Assembly (NCBI GenBank): GCA_027405735.1
Contig: JAPEHQ010000024.1
Span: 434,001-498,000, forward strand
From: Mucor racemosus
Lineage: Eukaryota; Mucoromycota; Mucoromycetes; Mucorales; Mucoraceae
DNA length: 64,000 nucleotides
Direction: 5' to 3'
Of the stretch, positions 9,670-25,100 are shown piece by piece. Both the position numbers and the translations under genes were made by a program. A model generated the notes under the pieces. It saw only the letters and a program-made list of their open reading frames with translations, was not told where the DNA came from and did no database searches. The stretch's first letter is position 1. The number at the start of each line of letters is the position of its first letter.

Positions 9670-11845
9670 GTAAGACTAAAACTCAATGTAAATTACCTCT
9701 AACGCAATAATTATAAAGTAAGACTATATCATCATCAAAAAAACTACCGCACAATATTAACATGTGTAAAGATTTACAGTGATAAGCTTGAATCAAGTGG
9801 GTACAGCATCGTAAATCCTTGAAAAAGTTTTCAGGTATTATAAAATCTCTTATTTTTAAGACTTACAAGGCTTATAAGCGGAATATTAATTTCGAAAATT
9901 ATTCTTGTCCAAATCTTCAATTTTGACGTTTTTTGATTTTTTTTTTCTGATTTTGCAAATTTAAAGTTAATTATACTACCAATGATAAAAACAAAAAATA
10001 TACACATATGCAAATTGTAGCGCTCTATTTGCTCAATAAAAAATAACCAATATTTTTATTGCAAAATATTACATGAAAATCCTTTAATCAAAAACCCGTT
10101 TTTTGGCCAAAAGTACAAAGTTTCATTACTTAATATTTAATATTAAGCTTTTATAAAATGTGCATTAGTTATGGCTACAATTTTCTCTCACAATGTAGTA
10201 TATTTAAACGTTGATTTTGGTATCAAAATTTAATTTTTCTGTTTTTTGATCAAAATCATGAGTGTTGGTAAGGATAAAATGAGCCCCGAAAATGTCCGCT
10301 ATAAAAACTGAATTTTCAGACCATACGTGGTTAAATATAAGAAAAGTTAAAAAAAAAGAAACGCTTTTTTATTTAAAACCTAGATATACCATAAGATAAG
10401 AGACCTAGCCGTTCAATCTTGCTATGCTCAATTACGGCATCGCTCTACGGGCTCGCTTTTGCAATTTTTTAATGAATCTATGACATGACAGACGGTTTTT
10501 CTGGTAGAAAAATACATGTTAATTTTTATGGTAACAAATATTGTCTATTTTATTATTTTGTTTAGTTTATGATTCATGCCTCATGCGCCGTGATACTACT
10601 TTTACATTGGCTGAAATGAGTAAATTAACAGGGTTTTAGTTGCGCTAAATAATGTAAAGCCTTGAAAATCCTTTTCTACATGTGCTGTTTCTCTCTTTGT
10701 GTATTCATAATCCAAGAATATATTCACCGTTTGATAAGGCATATCAGACTATCAAACTGGTATTCTTTTCTTTTATCTGAATATGCTGCATGCTAACACA
10801 AGGGACTAATGTTTTTAATATAGGTAGTAGTCGTTATATTAGAGACTGATATTTTCATTTTTAATCGCATTCGTAAAATCAAATATCATTATTTACTACG
10901 GTATTGTTGGACGTATTTCGTGAATACCCGATCAAATCGAAGGCAATAATATTTATATCTTCTCAATGAAAAGCTAGAACTGGCTACAAACCCATGAAAT
11001 GTTCCAGAAAAGCGATAAAATTTCAAATGATATAGAAGTAAAAATAAAAAAAGAATAATCTAATGCCTTGTTGTATAATACCATAGTTTTGATCATCGTA
11101 GCTACGTAGATACAGTATACTTAAAAACAATTTTTTTTACAGCTGACAATCGCAAACTAAAATAGTAAGTTTAAACAAGGTTAATTTGTTTAAACTTTAT
11201 GAGTGATAAAGTAACATCTATAACCTTAGATTTGGCTTGCGTATAAATTTAAGCGTTAAGTGTTATTTAAGAAGTTTATGCTCGTTCAAAACCATTATTG
11301 TTGCTGCAAATATTACAGCTACAAACATATTCACAAATGCTGATAATTGTAAATATATTGGCTGTTGAATGTATTGCTCTACTACATCAACAATGTATTG
11401 AATTGTATTGTCTATAATCTATATTATTAATTAATAAAAGCAAATGTCAGTTTAAAACCAAATTCCAATAAAAAATGTAATAGAATTTTGAGAAAGGCAT
11501 GATGCTCATGTATAAACCAATTTGTGCCCATACGATCAGCTCATTATGCTCATGGTCAGATTTTATTATTATGCACAAATAGGAATAATGATATGCTTAT
11601 GGACAATTCTACTATTATGCACCCATGGGATTAATGTCATACACACGGACAGAATCTATAATCCTGCACATACAGGATTTTCCTTGTGCTCGTGTGCAGT
11701 TTCTTTTGTTGTACCCGTGTGCATCGTGTTATCGTTTTGACCATATTCAGTGGGCACAACAACAGCTCAGACTATAGTGTGCGGACCACCTGGGCGCTGG
11801 GCACAGCGAAATCATCTTGTGCAGCAATGGCCGGCCATAGCGCTG

Positions 11846-12430
11846 CCATTTCAATCTATAGATTACTATCAAACAATTCTAATGGTTCAATAGTGCCTTA
11901 AATTACATCTCGGGATCTCAATGTCAAATCAATATAAAAATCCATACTTTATATCTAAATAACCAATACTTTATTTTTATTGTACAGTTTGCTACAAAAA
12001 CGTAATTATAAAAAAAAGCGATGGAAAATATAATTATAACTCTTCTAAGTTTATTATTCAGAGTATAAAGTAAAGCAACAATCCATCTACTTGATGGATC
12101 ATTATTATGGTATTTATTATATTAAATGTCTAATTCAAATTGCTAGTGCAGTAAGTCGGTCTTCTTGGTTTTAAAGCTGATGGGAAAAGATATCAGCAAT
12201 TACTAATTCAGGTTATACAATTATCTATAATAATTTTTGTTTGTAATTTTAAATTACAGTTAGGTTTCTATATTTCATAATCTTGGTTCTCACAACAGAT
12301 TCATGTTATTAATTACTAATTTAATTTGATGTGTGAAAGAATGCCAGTAGTTCACATCACAGTTGAAGAACTGATTCATTACTCATTCTCTTTTAATTGT
12401 ATTCTTTTTTAAGTATTATTTATCAAGTTA
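11846..12430 (+). repeat. Family 2 repeat fragment split by a solo LTR
   Basis: The parts 11846-11989 and 12360-12430 match the family 2 unit seen at 55420-55640 and 62030-62240. The sequence between them is the solo LTR at 11990-12359. Confidence 0.75.
11990..12359. mobile_element. Solo LTR 1 (370 bp), target duplication CAGTT
   Basis: The insert starts TGCTACAAAAA and ends TTCACATCA, the canonical TG...CA of LTRs. CAGTT occurs immediately before (11985-11989) and after (12360-12364). Sister family 2 copies at about 55565, 62165, 28275 and 61320 show the uninterrupted site. No internal retrotransposon region remains. A related truncated LTR lies at about 60879-61165. Confidence 0.9.
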
Positions 12431-12815
12431 AATTCTTCTTGAGGACTTTTATAATAAATAAATACCTCTTTATATAGTTTTCATCAGAGAGATTAGGTAA
12501 ACATTCCGAGGTCCATACATAGCCAATACTACCCCTTATCGGATATAATTAAGACTTGATAGTAACCAACCGATGTATGCATAGAGTTCATGGGTCCTTG
12601 ATCATAATGGTATGATTACATCCACATTATGTTGATTGGCCTTTAATTATAAGCTGCTAGGATTGAAGCTCGGTAGAAAGTTTACATTAGTATGAACCAG
12701 CCTATATCATTTATTTAGTTGTATAATGTCTATTCATGCCAGCTATACTTTAATTGATGATCAGATGAAATGGAGATCAATATAGTGGATAAATATGTAC
12801 ATACAGTATTCCACA
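12430..12815. mobile_element. Truncated LTR fragment related to solo LTR 4
   Basis: The stretch shares its order of blocks with 30690-31082: a TATA-like region, then GAAATGGAGATC, then a terminal TTCCACA at 12815. The 5' end is missing and joins family 2 at about 12430. No target duplication is visible. Confidence 0.5.
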
Positions 12816-12929
12816 ATAATATCATTCACATTTGATACACTCATCCAATTAGTATGTAAACCCTCTTCTCTTATAATATCATAATAAATGGTGATTTTTT
12901 ATTTGATTAATTTTTTTTATACATGCGTT

Positions 12930-14690
12930 TACTTTCCGATAAATTAAATAGGCTTAAGATAGTTTTCGAATTTTTTGTCCAATATTAAGTCGAATTATGC
13001 CAAATCTTCAAAGATGACATACCTTCTCTCTATGAGCCATTGATATCTGTCCAAAAATAAAAGAATTAATACTAGAATATAAGTGCACTGGCTTTACATT
13101 GACCAAAGTCGACCTAAAATCTATTGCAAAAAATTGAGTACTACGTAAATTGAAGTATTAATTTTTTGTATTCACAACATAGATCCAACTCAAAGTTACT
13201 CTGAATTTTTAGTTTCAGCGAAAAATATTGATTTTTTATCGAGATAATCAAAATAATAGTTCATAATTTAGCTTAACCCTATGATAACGGGGTTTCAACA
13301 TTTATTTGTTGAAATGAACGAAAAATGATTCAAAAAAACAAAATCGTTTCATGGCTGATGAGTTGCAAAGTAAGTCGACCTAGCGTATTAAATAGTTTTT
13401 GTACTGCTTTGGATTCTGCATCTATCTAAATAAAATTTAAATAAATGTTTTGCATTAAAGTTTGCGTAAAATGCAACTGAAATGTTTATGGTTTTTTAAA
13501 TATAAACATCACTTTTTATAAGCATGTTTAAAATATAAGTAATTGAAATGACGCGATAAACAATTTTCTATCAATTGAGCTATTATTCAACCTTTTAGCT
13601 GCATTTTTCATAGAGAAAACGAGATTTTGTCGATTTTTTTTTCAAATTCAGAGTTTGGGATGAGGGTATACAAGGGAAAAAAATTGGAACTAGAAACGAG
13701 AATATCCTTTTGTAGATATTTTTAAGGATATCTCCACCAAAAATCAATATTTTGAAAAAAACTAAATTGGATTTGAGAGAACTCAACAAGAGGGATGGTA
13801 TGAATGTAAAAAATCTGTCGCTCAATTTAATGAATGTCTTGGAATCTATGATAGAAATGCCAAAAAAATGAAAAAAAAAATAAAACTGCCCATAATTTTT
13901 TTATATTCAAATATGTTATAGAACGTTTTAAAACAAGTAAGTTTCATTATTAAAAAGTGTTAGTATAGCTTAATGTTTTCTAGAGATATAAAGCCTCAAA
14001 GTTTTTAATCCTTTAGCAGTGAAATACGCGTAAAAAATCTGAAACCTTAGCACTGAAAAATTAATACCAACTGCAAAAAATAGGATATTTTTGGATGCTT
14101 GTTTTTGGATTAAAGTTGAACATCTCAGGTACATTGGCATATAATTTACCTTGGTGTTATTTAGTGAAAAAAAAAATAGAGCAGAGATGAAAAGTGAGAC
14201 CCAGTTTTCAAGAGAAAAGGAGTAAATTTTACGTGTTTTTGAGTCTTTCGTGAGGTATAAAATAAATTTAGGGATAAATATCATAATGCGACCAATTTAT
14301 ATCTATTTAGCAGTGTCTAAGGTATATCTTAAAAAGTTTTTATTATGTAGTTAGTTATAGAAAGAGGGCCTACTCCAATTTTGAAAATTTGAAAATTTAT
14401 TTTAATTTATCGAGAGTATTTTCTTCATGAAGCACTACAACAAGTCAAAATAGATCGTGAATGACAGAATGGACAAAATAAGTTGTGATCTTCTCTATTG
14501 ATTAATTACATAAATATTACGGAGTGTAATTGTTTAGCTTCTACATTAAAAAAAACTTAAAAATTATTTTTTGTTATAATGTATTAGTAGATATTGTTTA
14601 CATGGGAAGATCGGACGAGGTCTGGTATTTTCAACATTGTATGACTATATTTTATAGGTTATAAATTTTTTGTTATTATATATACCACAG
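12930..14690 (+). repeat. Family 3 repeat, copy 1
   Basis: This stretch matches 37915-39300, 55780-57430 and 62310-63450 on the plus strand and 53100-54370 on the minus strand. It includes a recurring block around ACTAAATTGGAT and AGAGAGCTCAA-like words, and ends near a GATCGGACGAG block (14610) also found at 57360. Open frames on its minus strand are short, broken at different points in different copies, and low in complexity. It is probably a non-coding or decayed transposon segment. Confidence 0.7.
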
Positions 14691-16015
14691 CTGTAATGGT
14701 ATCCAGGATTATAATTTTGGCATATCGTCAATTTGCTAGTTAAATAATAGGAATCAAACACACACTTAAAAAGTGTGGGATTTGTAGGCTTAGCATGTTA
14801 TTTCAATATAGAAATAGCGGTGAATCAGCCAAAACCAGCATACAAGGCAATAAAAACTACCGAAATTAATAAGCCAAATCCTCTTTTTGTATAATCAAAG
14901 TTGTAGTGCAATATGTTCTACATCCATTTTTAAAAAAGTCGGATTTCAAATGTTGATTTTAGGGATGATGTCGAGCCCATCTTATATTAGTAAATTTGAT
15001 TGGCAAAATCAATGCTACTTGATTTAATCAGTCTTGATTTCCTCCCCCAAAAATTGCAAAACTATGTATCTTTATTTCTCCTTGAGATATGGCCCACTGA
15101 AATTTGGGATTTTGCTGTTTTGAAATTCAATTTCAGGTCTTCGAAGTGCTTAATTCTTTTGATAAATCGTTGTCAAATAGAGGTGATGTTTAGAAGACTA
15201 TCCCCTGACATCTCTGCAATACGTCCATGTATTTTTTGTGGGAGGTTGTCCATGAACTATAGATTGCACTCCTATTTTGAAGATGGATGCAAACCTGTAA
15301 AAATCAATTCTTTTATGCTCCAATTTCTAGATCATTTTTGAAGGTTTAAGGATTTACTTCGATATAAAATCCACAATAAAGTTGGATCTCGTCTTGAAAT
15401 ACATTATATAGAATTCGGGTGTCTGCATGTTATTTATAAATTGTAAGATGTACATTAGAAACGCTTCATGATACAAGCTTCCAAATTGAAAAAAATGTAT
15501 CTAGTATTCATAGCAGCCTCTGGGCAGTTTGCTGCTTTACGTTTTTCTAAAGAACACAGTATAAATTTATTGAGATTCTACTAATGCATATATACTCAAG
15601 TCATAGCAAATACATGTAATGTTTCAGTTGTTACCACAAACCAAGGTTATTTAGAAGTTGTTCTAATGAATGATTTAATGTACCCCTTGAAAATTCAAAC
15701 CCCGTTTTTTGATCTGGAATATTCAATAGAATCAAGTAGCGTAAAGAATTATTGCATGTCTGAAAATGAAGCAATCAACTTAATGTAAAAAGTCAAGTAA
15801 TTTTCAGACTCTTGTACATGAAATAGTATTTTTTAAAACTAAATTTAATTATAAAAGATATTTCCAGCCAATAATATGAAAGGTCTGGTGGAGTTTCGGT
15901 GGTTTGCTTGAAAAGAGCAAAGGATGCGGGACTACTTGGCATTTATTCATTATTTAAAATGCTCATAAAGTAGGGTACTTTATTGGGCAAGATCCAAATA
16001 GTGGCTGAGACATAT
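14691..16015. other. Repeat-derived, gene-free region before DBP2
   Basis: About 14960-15050 resembles the interior of the foldback element at 4806-4930. The segment near 15960-16005 resembles 8590-8640 of the CACTA-like copy. A 113-codon open frame at 15000 overlaps repeated sequence, begins without supporting context and shows no recognisable family. No gene is supported. Confidence 0.5.
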
Positions 16016-16126
16016 CAAAAAGAGATTAGTGGTAGCAAAAGAAATATATTAGCTCCTTGGAATATTTTTTCTTTTGTTTTTCTTTATCCCATTTTATTTT
16101 CTTTGTTGAATATATATTGAAATAAA

Positions 16127-18587
<2,461 letters not shown>

Positions 18588-18949
18588 ATTTACCTTTTTG
18601 TTTTTCTTTCACTTTCTTTTCTTTCCTTTCCTAGTTTCATTTCATTTTACAACAAAACATCAATTATATTTAGACTTTTATCCCCATTTAGTTTCTTTCA
18701 CATCTTAAATGTAAATAATTTGCTATAGCTTTTTCTTTGCTCTTTCAAACAAAACCATATTATTTAATAAAAAAAAAAAAAAAAAAAGTTTTTTTTACTT
18801 TTTCATGATTGTCTGCGGCATTGAAGCGCCGTTTGTGTGCCATTCAAGAAGAATATGTGGGTTGCAGGGGGATCCGGGCTCAATTCAGTCGCAAAGAATT
18901 TTTCTTTTTCTTATTAGTTTTGTTCACTTTTTTTTTTTTCTTGCACAAA

Positions 18950-19694
18950 ATGTCAAATCCTAACGAGAATAATGAAACACCAGCTGTATCTCTCAAAGAG
19001 ATGAAAAAGTTTGAGAAATGGACAAAATCATTGCAATACATTACTGGATTGGGTATGACAGAAAATGAAAAGCAAGAATTCAAAAAACGTCTTGATGTTG
19101 ACCTAGAAGATTATCAATGTAATCAATGTGAAAGTTGGAGAGATAATCTACTCAAAAATAGCCCACCTGTGAGATTTATGGTTGACCAACTCAAGAAATT
19201 GGATAAAAACATGACAAAAGAAGATTTCCAATGCATGCCTTGCGATGAAACAAAATCTGGTGGATTTTCACCAATTCATGGTATATTGTTATGCCAAAAT
19301 AGACTTGGTACAAAAACTATGGAAGAGCATACAATGGTTCATGAGATGGTCCACATGTACGATCATCATAAATTCAATGTAGACTGGAATAATTTGAAAC
19401 ATCAGGCTTGTAGCGAAGTAAGCACATTGCAACATTACAACAGAGATTTTTCAAACTAAAATTAAAATTTAGGTTCGAGCAGCTAGTTTAAGTGGAGATT
19501 GTCGTTGGACAAGAGAGATTCAAAGGGGTTTCTTTACATTCACAAAGCAACATCAAGCATGCGTTAAAAGAAGAGCAGTTATTTCAGTTACTCAAAACCC
19601 AAATTGTAAAGATAAAGAAGAAGCTGAACGTGCAGTTTCAAGTGTATTTGATAGTTGTTTTGCAGATACAAGGCCTTTTGATGAGATTTATTAA
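18950..19694 (+). CDS. ATP23: Mitochondrial inner membrane metalloprotease ATP23 (peptidase M76)
   Basis: Atp23 processes the mitochondrial Atp6 precursor and helps assemble the F1Fo ATP synthase in the intermembrane space. Exons 18950-19417 and 19473-19694 give 229 residues. The zinc site is HEMVH at 131-135, followed by the family block HQACSEVRA and SGDCRW, with the junction of the two exons inside ACSE/VRA. Conserved cysteine pairs YQCNQC and FQCMPC precede the active site, and the C-terminus ends in PFDEIY as in the family. The ATG at 18950 is the first in frame; the upstream part of the frame is a T-rich leader. YOP1 begins 137 bp downstream. Confidence 0.95.
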
Positions 19695-19831
19695 TCAAAA
19701 TGCCTTTGTCACACCATTATCTTAATGACGCGACTCTTCTTTTTTTACTATACTATACTATACTATTTAAATAGAATTTTTTTTTTGTAAACGTATTCCC
19801 TTTTTCTCTTTTTTATATTATATAAATAAAA

Positions 19832-20549
19832 ATGACCACTGCTAGTCCTTATAGTGCACAAGGTGTTCAAACAAAGGTAAAGGAAGTACTTGCTACTCTT
19901 GATACCCAATTATCTCAGTTCAAATATGCCAATGAATTTGAGCAAAAGACTGGTGTTCCCAAGAGTTATGTCGCTCTTGGTGCTGGTGGTATCGCTTTTT
20001 TGATGATCTTTTTCAATTTGGCTGGACAACTCTTGACAAACGCTATTTCTTGGATTTATCCTGGTAAGTTTCTGGTTTTTTAATTCATAGATTTAATCTA
20101 AATCATATATCAGCTTATGCTTCTTTCAAGGCTATCGAAACTGTCGATAAGGCCGATGATAAGCAATGGTTGACTTATTGGACCGTTATTGGTTTCCTTC
20201 AAATGGCTGAATACTTTTCTGATATTCTTCTCTACTGGTTCCCTTTTTACTATCTCTTCAAGACTTTGATTGTTCTCTATTTGGCTTTGCCTCAATTCAG
20301 AGTAAGTATATATTATGGAGGGGAGATGTTTTAAATGTGCATATGACAATAGCATAGCATATTGTGTGAACCATTATATAATTTTTAAATGTACTAATTC
20401 CGTTTTGACTATTTTAGGGTGCTGAGACTCTCTATGTTCGTTTCTTACGTCCTTACCTTCTTAACGCTCAAGGTGGTATCGATGCCCAAACTGAAAAGCT
20501 CAAGGCAAAGATTAATGAATTCTCTGGTGATGCCAGCAAGACCGAATAA
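19832..20549 (+). CDS. YOP1: ER membrane-shaping protein YOP1 (REEP/DP1/TB2 family)
   Basis: Yop1 inserts hairpin membrane segments in the ER and, with reticulons, stabilises tubule curvature. Exons 19832-20063, 20114-20301 and 20418-20549 give 183 residues, close to the 180 of the yeast protein. The N-terminal cytosolic part includes TGVPKSYVALG. Two paired hydrophobic hairpins follow (about 45-80 and 95-140), with the family block YASFKAIE and a WLTYW motif. The C-terminal amphipathic helix follows FLRPYL. The first intron splits the Ala codon of the PAYASF block. The leader before the ATG contains an ACTAT microsatellite (about 19747-19765). Confidence 0.95.
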
Positions 20550-22105
20550 ATCTTTTCCTTATTTTCAACTAAAAAACATTACTTTTTTTTTTAAAAAAAT
20601 AAATAAAAAAATCTTTATATATGATGGATTCCCTTTAATCTTCACCGTTTAAATTAATAATAGATCATTTGGTCATTTGTGTTCAGACCAAGTGCAAAAT
20701 TTTTCTTGATTAATTTACATGAAAACCCTCAAGAAAGAAAAGTTTATTACCATGCAATGCATCATCACAATCTATCATGCATAAAACACGTAAGATTTCT
20801 GAAACTCTTTGGGACTTTTGCCAATAACCATATCAATCTATATTGCATTTAACGGGTGGCTTCATCGCTTTATACTTTTTAAAAGGAAAAATGTAACCAG
20901 GTACGCGAAATTAAACCAAGAAAATTCACATGAAAACGAGGGAAATAAACTATAATTCTTAACGCCTTTCGAATCTTGTGAACACAGCAGCAGATGGATT
21001 AAGTTTGAAAGCCAATTTTGAAATATACAACAGATTTAGAAATTGATGCACCAAATCTTCCAGAAGGAAATGCATCAAACACTGTAAACAGCGTGAAAAA
21101 AAAAAATGATTTTAAAGAATTTTTTACATATTTTTTGGTAGTTTTAAATGCACAAACCTAGCTGGAATCTATTTCACATATCACCTTCTTACTGGGTACA
21201 TATTCATTTGGGTCTTGTCCTGATGAACAATCTATTTTTTTTTACCGTTACAAATTTAAGAGTAGGTCGATCAAAATCGCTCAATTTTTGATTCAGTCTA
21301 TTATAGTACAAATTCAGGTACGAAATATCTTTTATTATTCACAAGACTTGAAAAAATAGAATAATGTAGTTGAAATTCTGCTAAGCAAATATAAGATATG
21401 AAAAATGAAATATCTAATAAACTGAATGAGCTAAAACTCTTGAAACAAAATATTCAACGAAATTTACACTCGGGATAAGAGGAATTTCTGATTATTATGA
21501 TGCTGGCGAATATACAAATTCAACATTTATAATTTGTTATATCTGTGTATTCAAGGGTGAAACACATGCTGTAAATTATGTACATAGTATTTTGCATTAT
21601 TATGTATGACATATGTACATACATGGCCATTTCTCATAAATCTAGACTAAAATTTTATCTGCAATCCAAGATTTGCACACGTTACTTGAATGATATAATA
21701 GTTTTGACTTGAATCTATCATATATTTTATATATCATGTATTGTTGTTGCATAATTGGTAATGCTTTAGCAAATCGGGCAATGTTTATCCGGTGTGGAGA
21801 CAAGACGCATGCAATGGATCTAGAAGACAATTTGAGTTTGGTGATTGGGTGCGATCAATCCAATGCGGATTTACTTTTTGTAGATTAAATACAACTGAAC
21901 TTGGGTCGAAGAATTATAGAAATTCACGAGCATTATCTGTTTGTATCGATGAAGCTGAATAATGCGCATATGAATAGTAGAGGCGTCGCAATGGGCAAGC
22001 TCTATTATTCCACCACCAATAGCGCCTATTGAAAATGGACCTCTCTTCATCAACACTTTTTCGTAATTTTGGCTGTTGTACCTTTTTATCCTACTATGCA
22101 ATAAA
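20550..22105. other. Gene-free intergenic region between YOP1 and the SMCR8-like gene
   Basis: About 1.55 kb with no supported ORF, no RNA gene and none of the repeat families of the neighbouring islands. The short open frames on the minus strand near 21642-22101 lack recognisable sequence. Confidence 0.5.
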
Positions 22106-25100
22106 ATGGCGCAAAGAAAGGAAGAGTCTTCTACTTTGAGTTTAACGTAGGTGAACTTGGAAATTATCTTTATAATTCTGTCTTTTTTTAATTAATATAA
22201 CCCGGTGAATCACTTTAGACCTTTAACAAAAACACCATCCAACTGTTGGTGGAGTGATGAAGTATTGTCTCCAAACGAAAACGCAAGTGTTCCTTACCGA
22301 GACTTTGTACTCATAAGCGAGTTTTCGGAGCTAGAAGGACCATTGCCTTTAGCTATTGTCACTGAAGCAACATATATTGATTTGAAGCATTATACAAATA
22401 CTATAACAGATGAATCATTGCAACAAGAACTGAAAAAACTCGGCTTGGAATCATTTGATTTCAATTCATTTGTTCTTCGCGTTGTATCAGTTGATAGAAG
22501 TACAGAATATGAGTAAAAATTACATCAAAGATGTATGTATTTCTGTTTATGCTAAGCTAATAATATAGACAAATCGATGAAGATTTAAAAGATCAATCAC
22601 CCATGACACCTTCTTCTTTGTTTGAAGAATCTCAAGCTCCATGTTTGTTTTCGATCCCGGATGATACTCAAGTATATTTTACAGATTCTGAACACAAATT
22701 CTTTGCTTTTGTAAGTGCAATTATATCAGTTATTCGTTATAGCTAAATTGCTTCCTCGGTAATAGACGCATCATTTGACCTTGTTTGATATAAATGCAAG
22801 AGGTTATGTGCATCCTGTAGCTTTATCTTATATAACAAGAGATCCGGATAAGATTGTTATTAGATTCGAGGAACTAATGGAAAAATTCAATGAAGTAGAT
22901 TCAATCAAGTAGATTCAGTGATTTATTCCATCTAATTGTCTTCTGAATAGGTCTCCATACGGATGAAAAAGGGAAATTACTCCAATTTTACACTTGATTT
23001 GAAATGTAGATTATTAGATTTAGAACACACTCAATCAACACAAGCATTTTCTACTAATACAAGCACCACTACATCAAATAAAAAATGTAGCAATCAATCG
23101 CAGCAGCAGCAGAAACCTGCTTTGTCTATGCAGGCCATTCAACAAGCGATTACTGCTACAAAACTTATGATAGATACTTTGGAATCAAGTACAAGCCAAA
23201 TAAATAATATAACATCAAACAATACTGCAACTAAAGATATCTTGATTTCAGAAAAGAAGAATACTAAAAAAGAAAAGAAATCACATGTGTCTACAGGAAT
23301 TACAAAAGAGCAATATTCGATTGATCCGCCCAAAGATTATAAACCCAAATGCATTGATACATTGTATCCTGTAGCTCATTTTGAAAGAAAATTGCGATCA
23401 TTAGCACAATTATGTCAAGAACCTGATGAGGTAGAAGGCGAAGAAGAAACAAATCAAAACAATAGCAGCAATAACAATAGCAATAAAAGTCATATAAAAC
23501 GACCAAGTATCACACAAAAAACGGCTGCAATGATACCATTAGTTTTTTCAATGATAGAACCCACTTCTACACCTGCCATGTCGGCTTCATCTTCTGCAGC
23601 AACAACTACAACTATTACTTCAGCGTCAAACCACCGACCAACTTTTGCTAGTGCCATCACACATGATATGTATGCAGAAGCTATAAAGTATATTCAAGAT
23701 ATGACACGTTGTTTCGGGAAAAGCAGTGTTGTCCTTGATGTGAATGAGGAAGAGGAATTGTTTGTAGATCCTAAATTGTCTGCATTGACATTTGGACGCA
23801 CATTTATGCTGAATATGGAGAATCCTCAGCCAAGAGAGTAAGTTGATTTTGCATGATCTGAATTAAACAATTGCCATAACCATAATAATCGGTAGAAAAG
23901 AAGAACAAAATGCGCCTGCAAGTCCAACTGTAAAAGTAATATGAATATATATTATGTTCTATCTGTCAAGATGCTAAATTTCTTTGATTTATAAAAGGAT
24001 GATGAAAAAGAGAGATTAGATGAAGAGAAATATACCAAGAATAGTGCTACTCCAGCAAGCATCAAAGATAACACAATCTTGGAAAATGTCTCCACAGATG
24101 ATGAAAATCATGCCCAAATGCAAATCGATGAAGAGTCTTTTTATCCGATTTTGTTTGCCCCATCACAATTATGGAAATCTGAAAAATGTAATGCAACAAA
24201 AACACATTTGCTAGAGGTACTTCGACGCTACCAATCTTTAGTTGTCGATGTTATCTTTTCGTTATTGATTGGTAGAACTGTGATAATTCAAGGGAGTGAG
24301 AAGAACAAAAGGTAATAAGTAAAAACAACAGGATAACAAGCAAGCCATGTAAATATTTTATCATTTATAGCTTAGTGCAGCAGGTTGTGCAAGCCCTTTC
24401 CGTCTTTGTCCCAGGTCAAAGTCAAGAACGAAATCAAATTATCGAATGGTTTGAAACCGTTAGATTAACAGATGCTCAAATCAAAGGGATAAAACTTATT
24501 GGTGTCGATAAAGAGTGTATGGACCCAAGTATACATGTTGACAGCAGTTGTGTTTTAGATATTGATATTAGTAATGGATCGCTAAATTCGAGTCCTGTCT
24601 ATGTAGAAGGGCAATGGATCAATCAACTATTGGATCGAATGATGCTTTTTTCCGTGAGTATATAAATCATCATAGTCGTTTAATCAATACCTTTTGTATT
24701 AAATCATACCCTACGAATAGTCTGATGAATCGTATCTTGCATACTTGCATACTGTATTCATGAACATGTCGCTCAAAGCATTTGTATATCACCATCTTTA
24801 TGTATGTGATGAGTTTAAACTAGACGAAAGCCCTCCTCCTTCAACTCCTAACAGCAGTAATAATAAAGGATATACTTCGGAAACAAATTCTGAAAGTAGT
24901 ACATTAAGTCGAAAATGGAGTGTGCGTCTTATGAACTATTTAAAGAAACATGAAGATCAAGAAAGCAGCACAACAACAGCTTCTGCGGCATCTTCAGTTA
25001 CACCATCGATTGAAGTAAGCGAAGATGATGACGATGATGAGGATTATTCAGAAGAAAACCAAGCTACTGTTACATTACAAAGTTTGGGTAGCAAAAACAA

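Larger units (their letters stand above)
7146..11842 (-). mobile_element. Full-length CACTA-like non-autonomous element (copy A), 4.7 kb
   Basis: One end starts CACTACGGCCAAAC at 7146. The other, read inward on the minus strand from 11842, starts CGCTATGGCCGGCC, a mutated version of the same terminus. Both flanks inside the element hold clusters of a TGNGCAYAA-type word. The element has no long ORF and no recognisable transposase. Inside are a dynein intermediate chain exon (9439-9669) and a second gene-like remnant (8023-8467). The outer end abuts a different repeat (family 2). No target-site duplication is evident because both flanks are rearranged repeats. Assignment to the CACTA superfamily is an inference from the terminal bases and subterminal repeats. 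Confidence 0.75.

Noticed and set aside
13595..13825. Recurring short minus-strand frames in family 3 (also 56264-56521 and 62851-63039)
   Set aside because: Frames shift and stop at different points in each copy and the sequence is low in complexity, so no protein can be supported.
15000..15341. 113-codon frame before DBP2
   Set aside because: It overlaps a repeat shared with the foldback element and has no recognisable domain.
18809..18949. N-terminal extension of ATP23
   Set aside because: The extended frame has no ATG before 18950 and encodes a Phe-rich run from a T tract, consistent with an untranslated leader.
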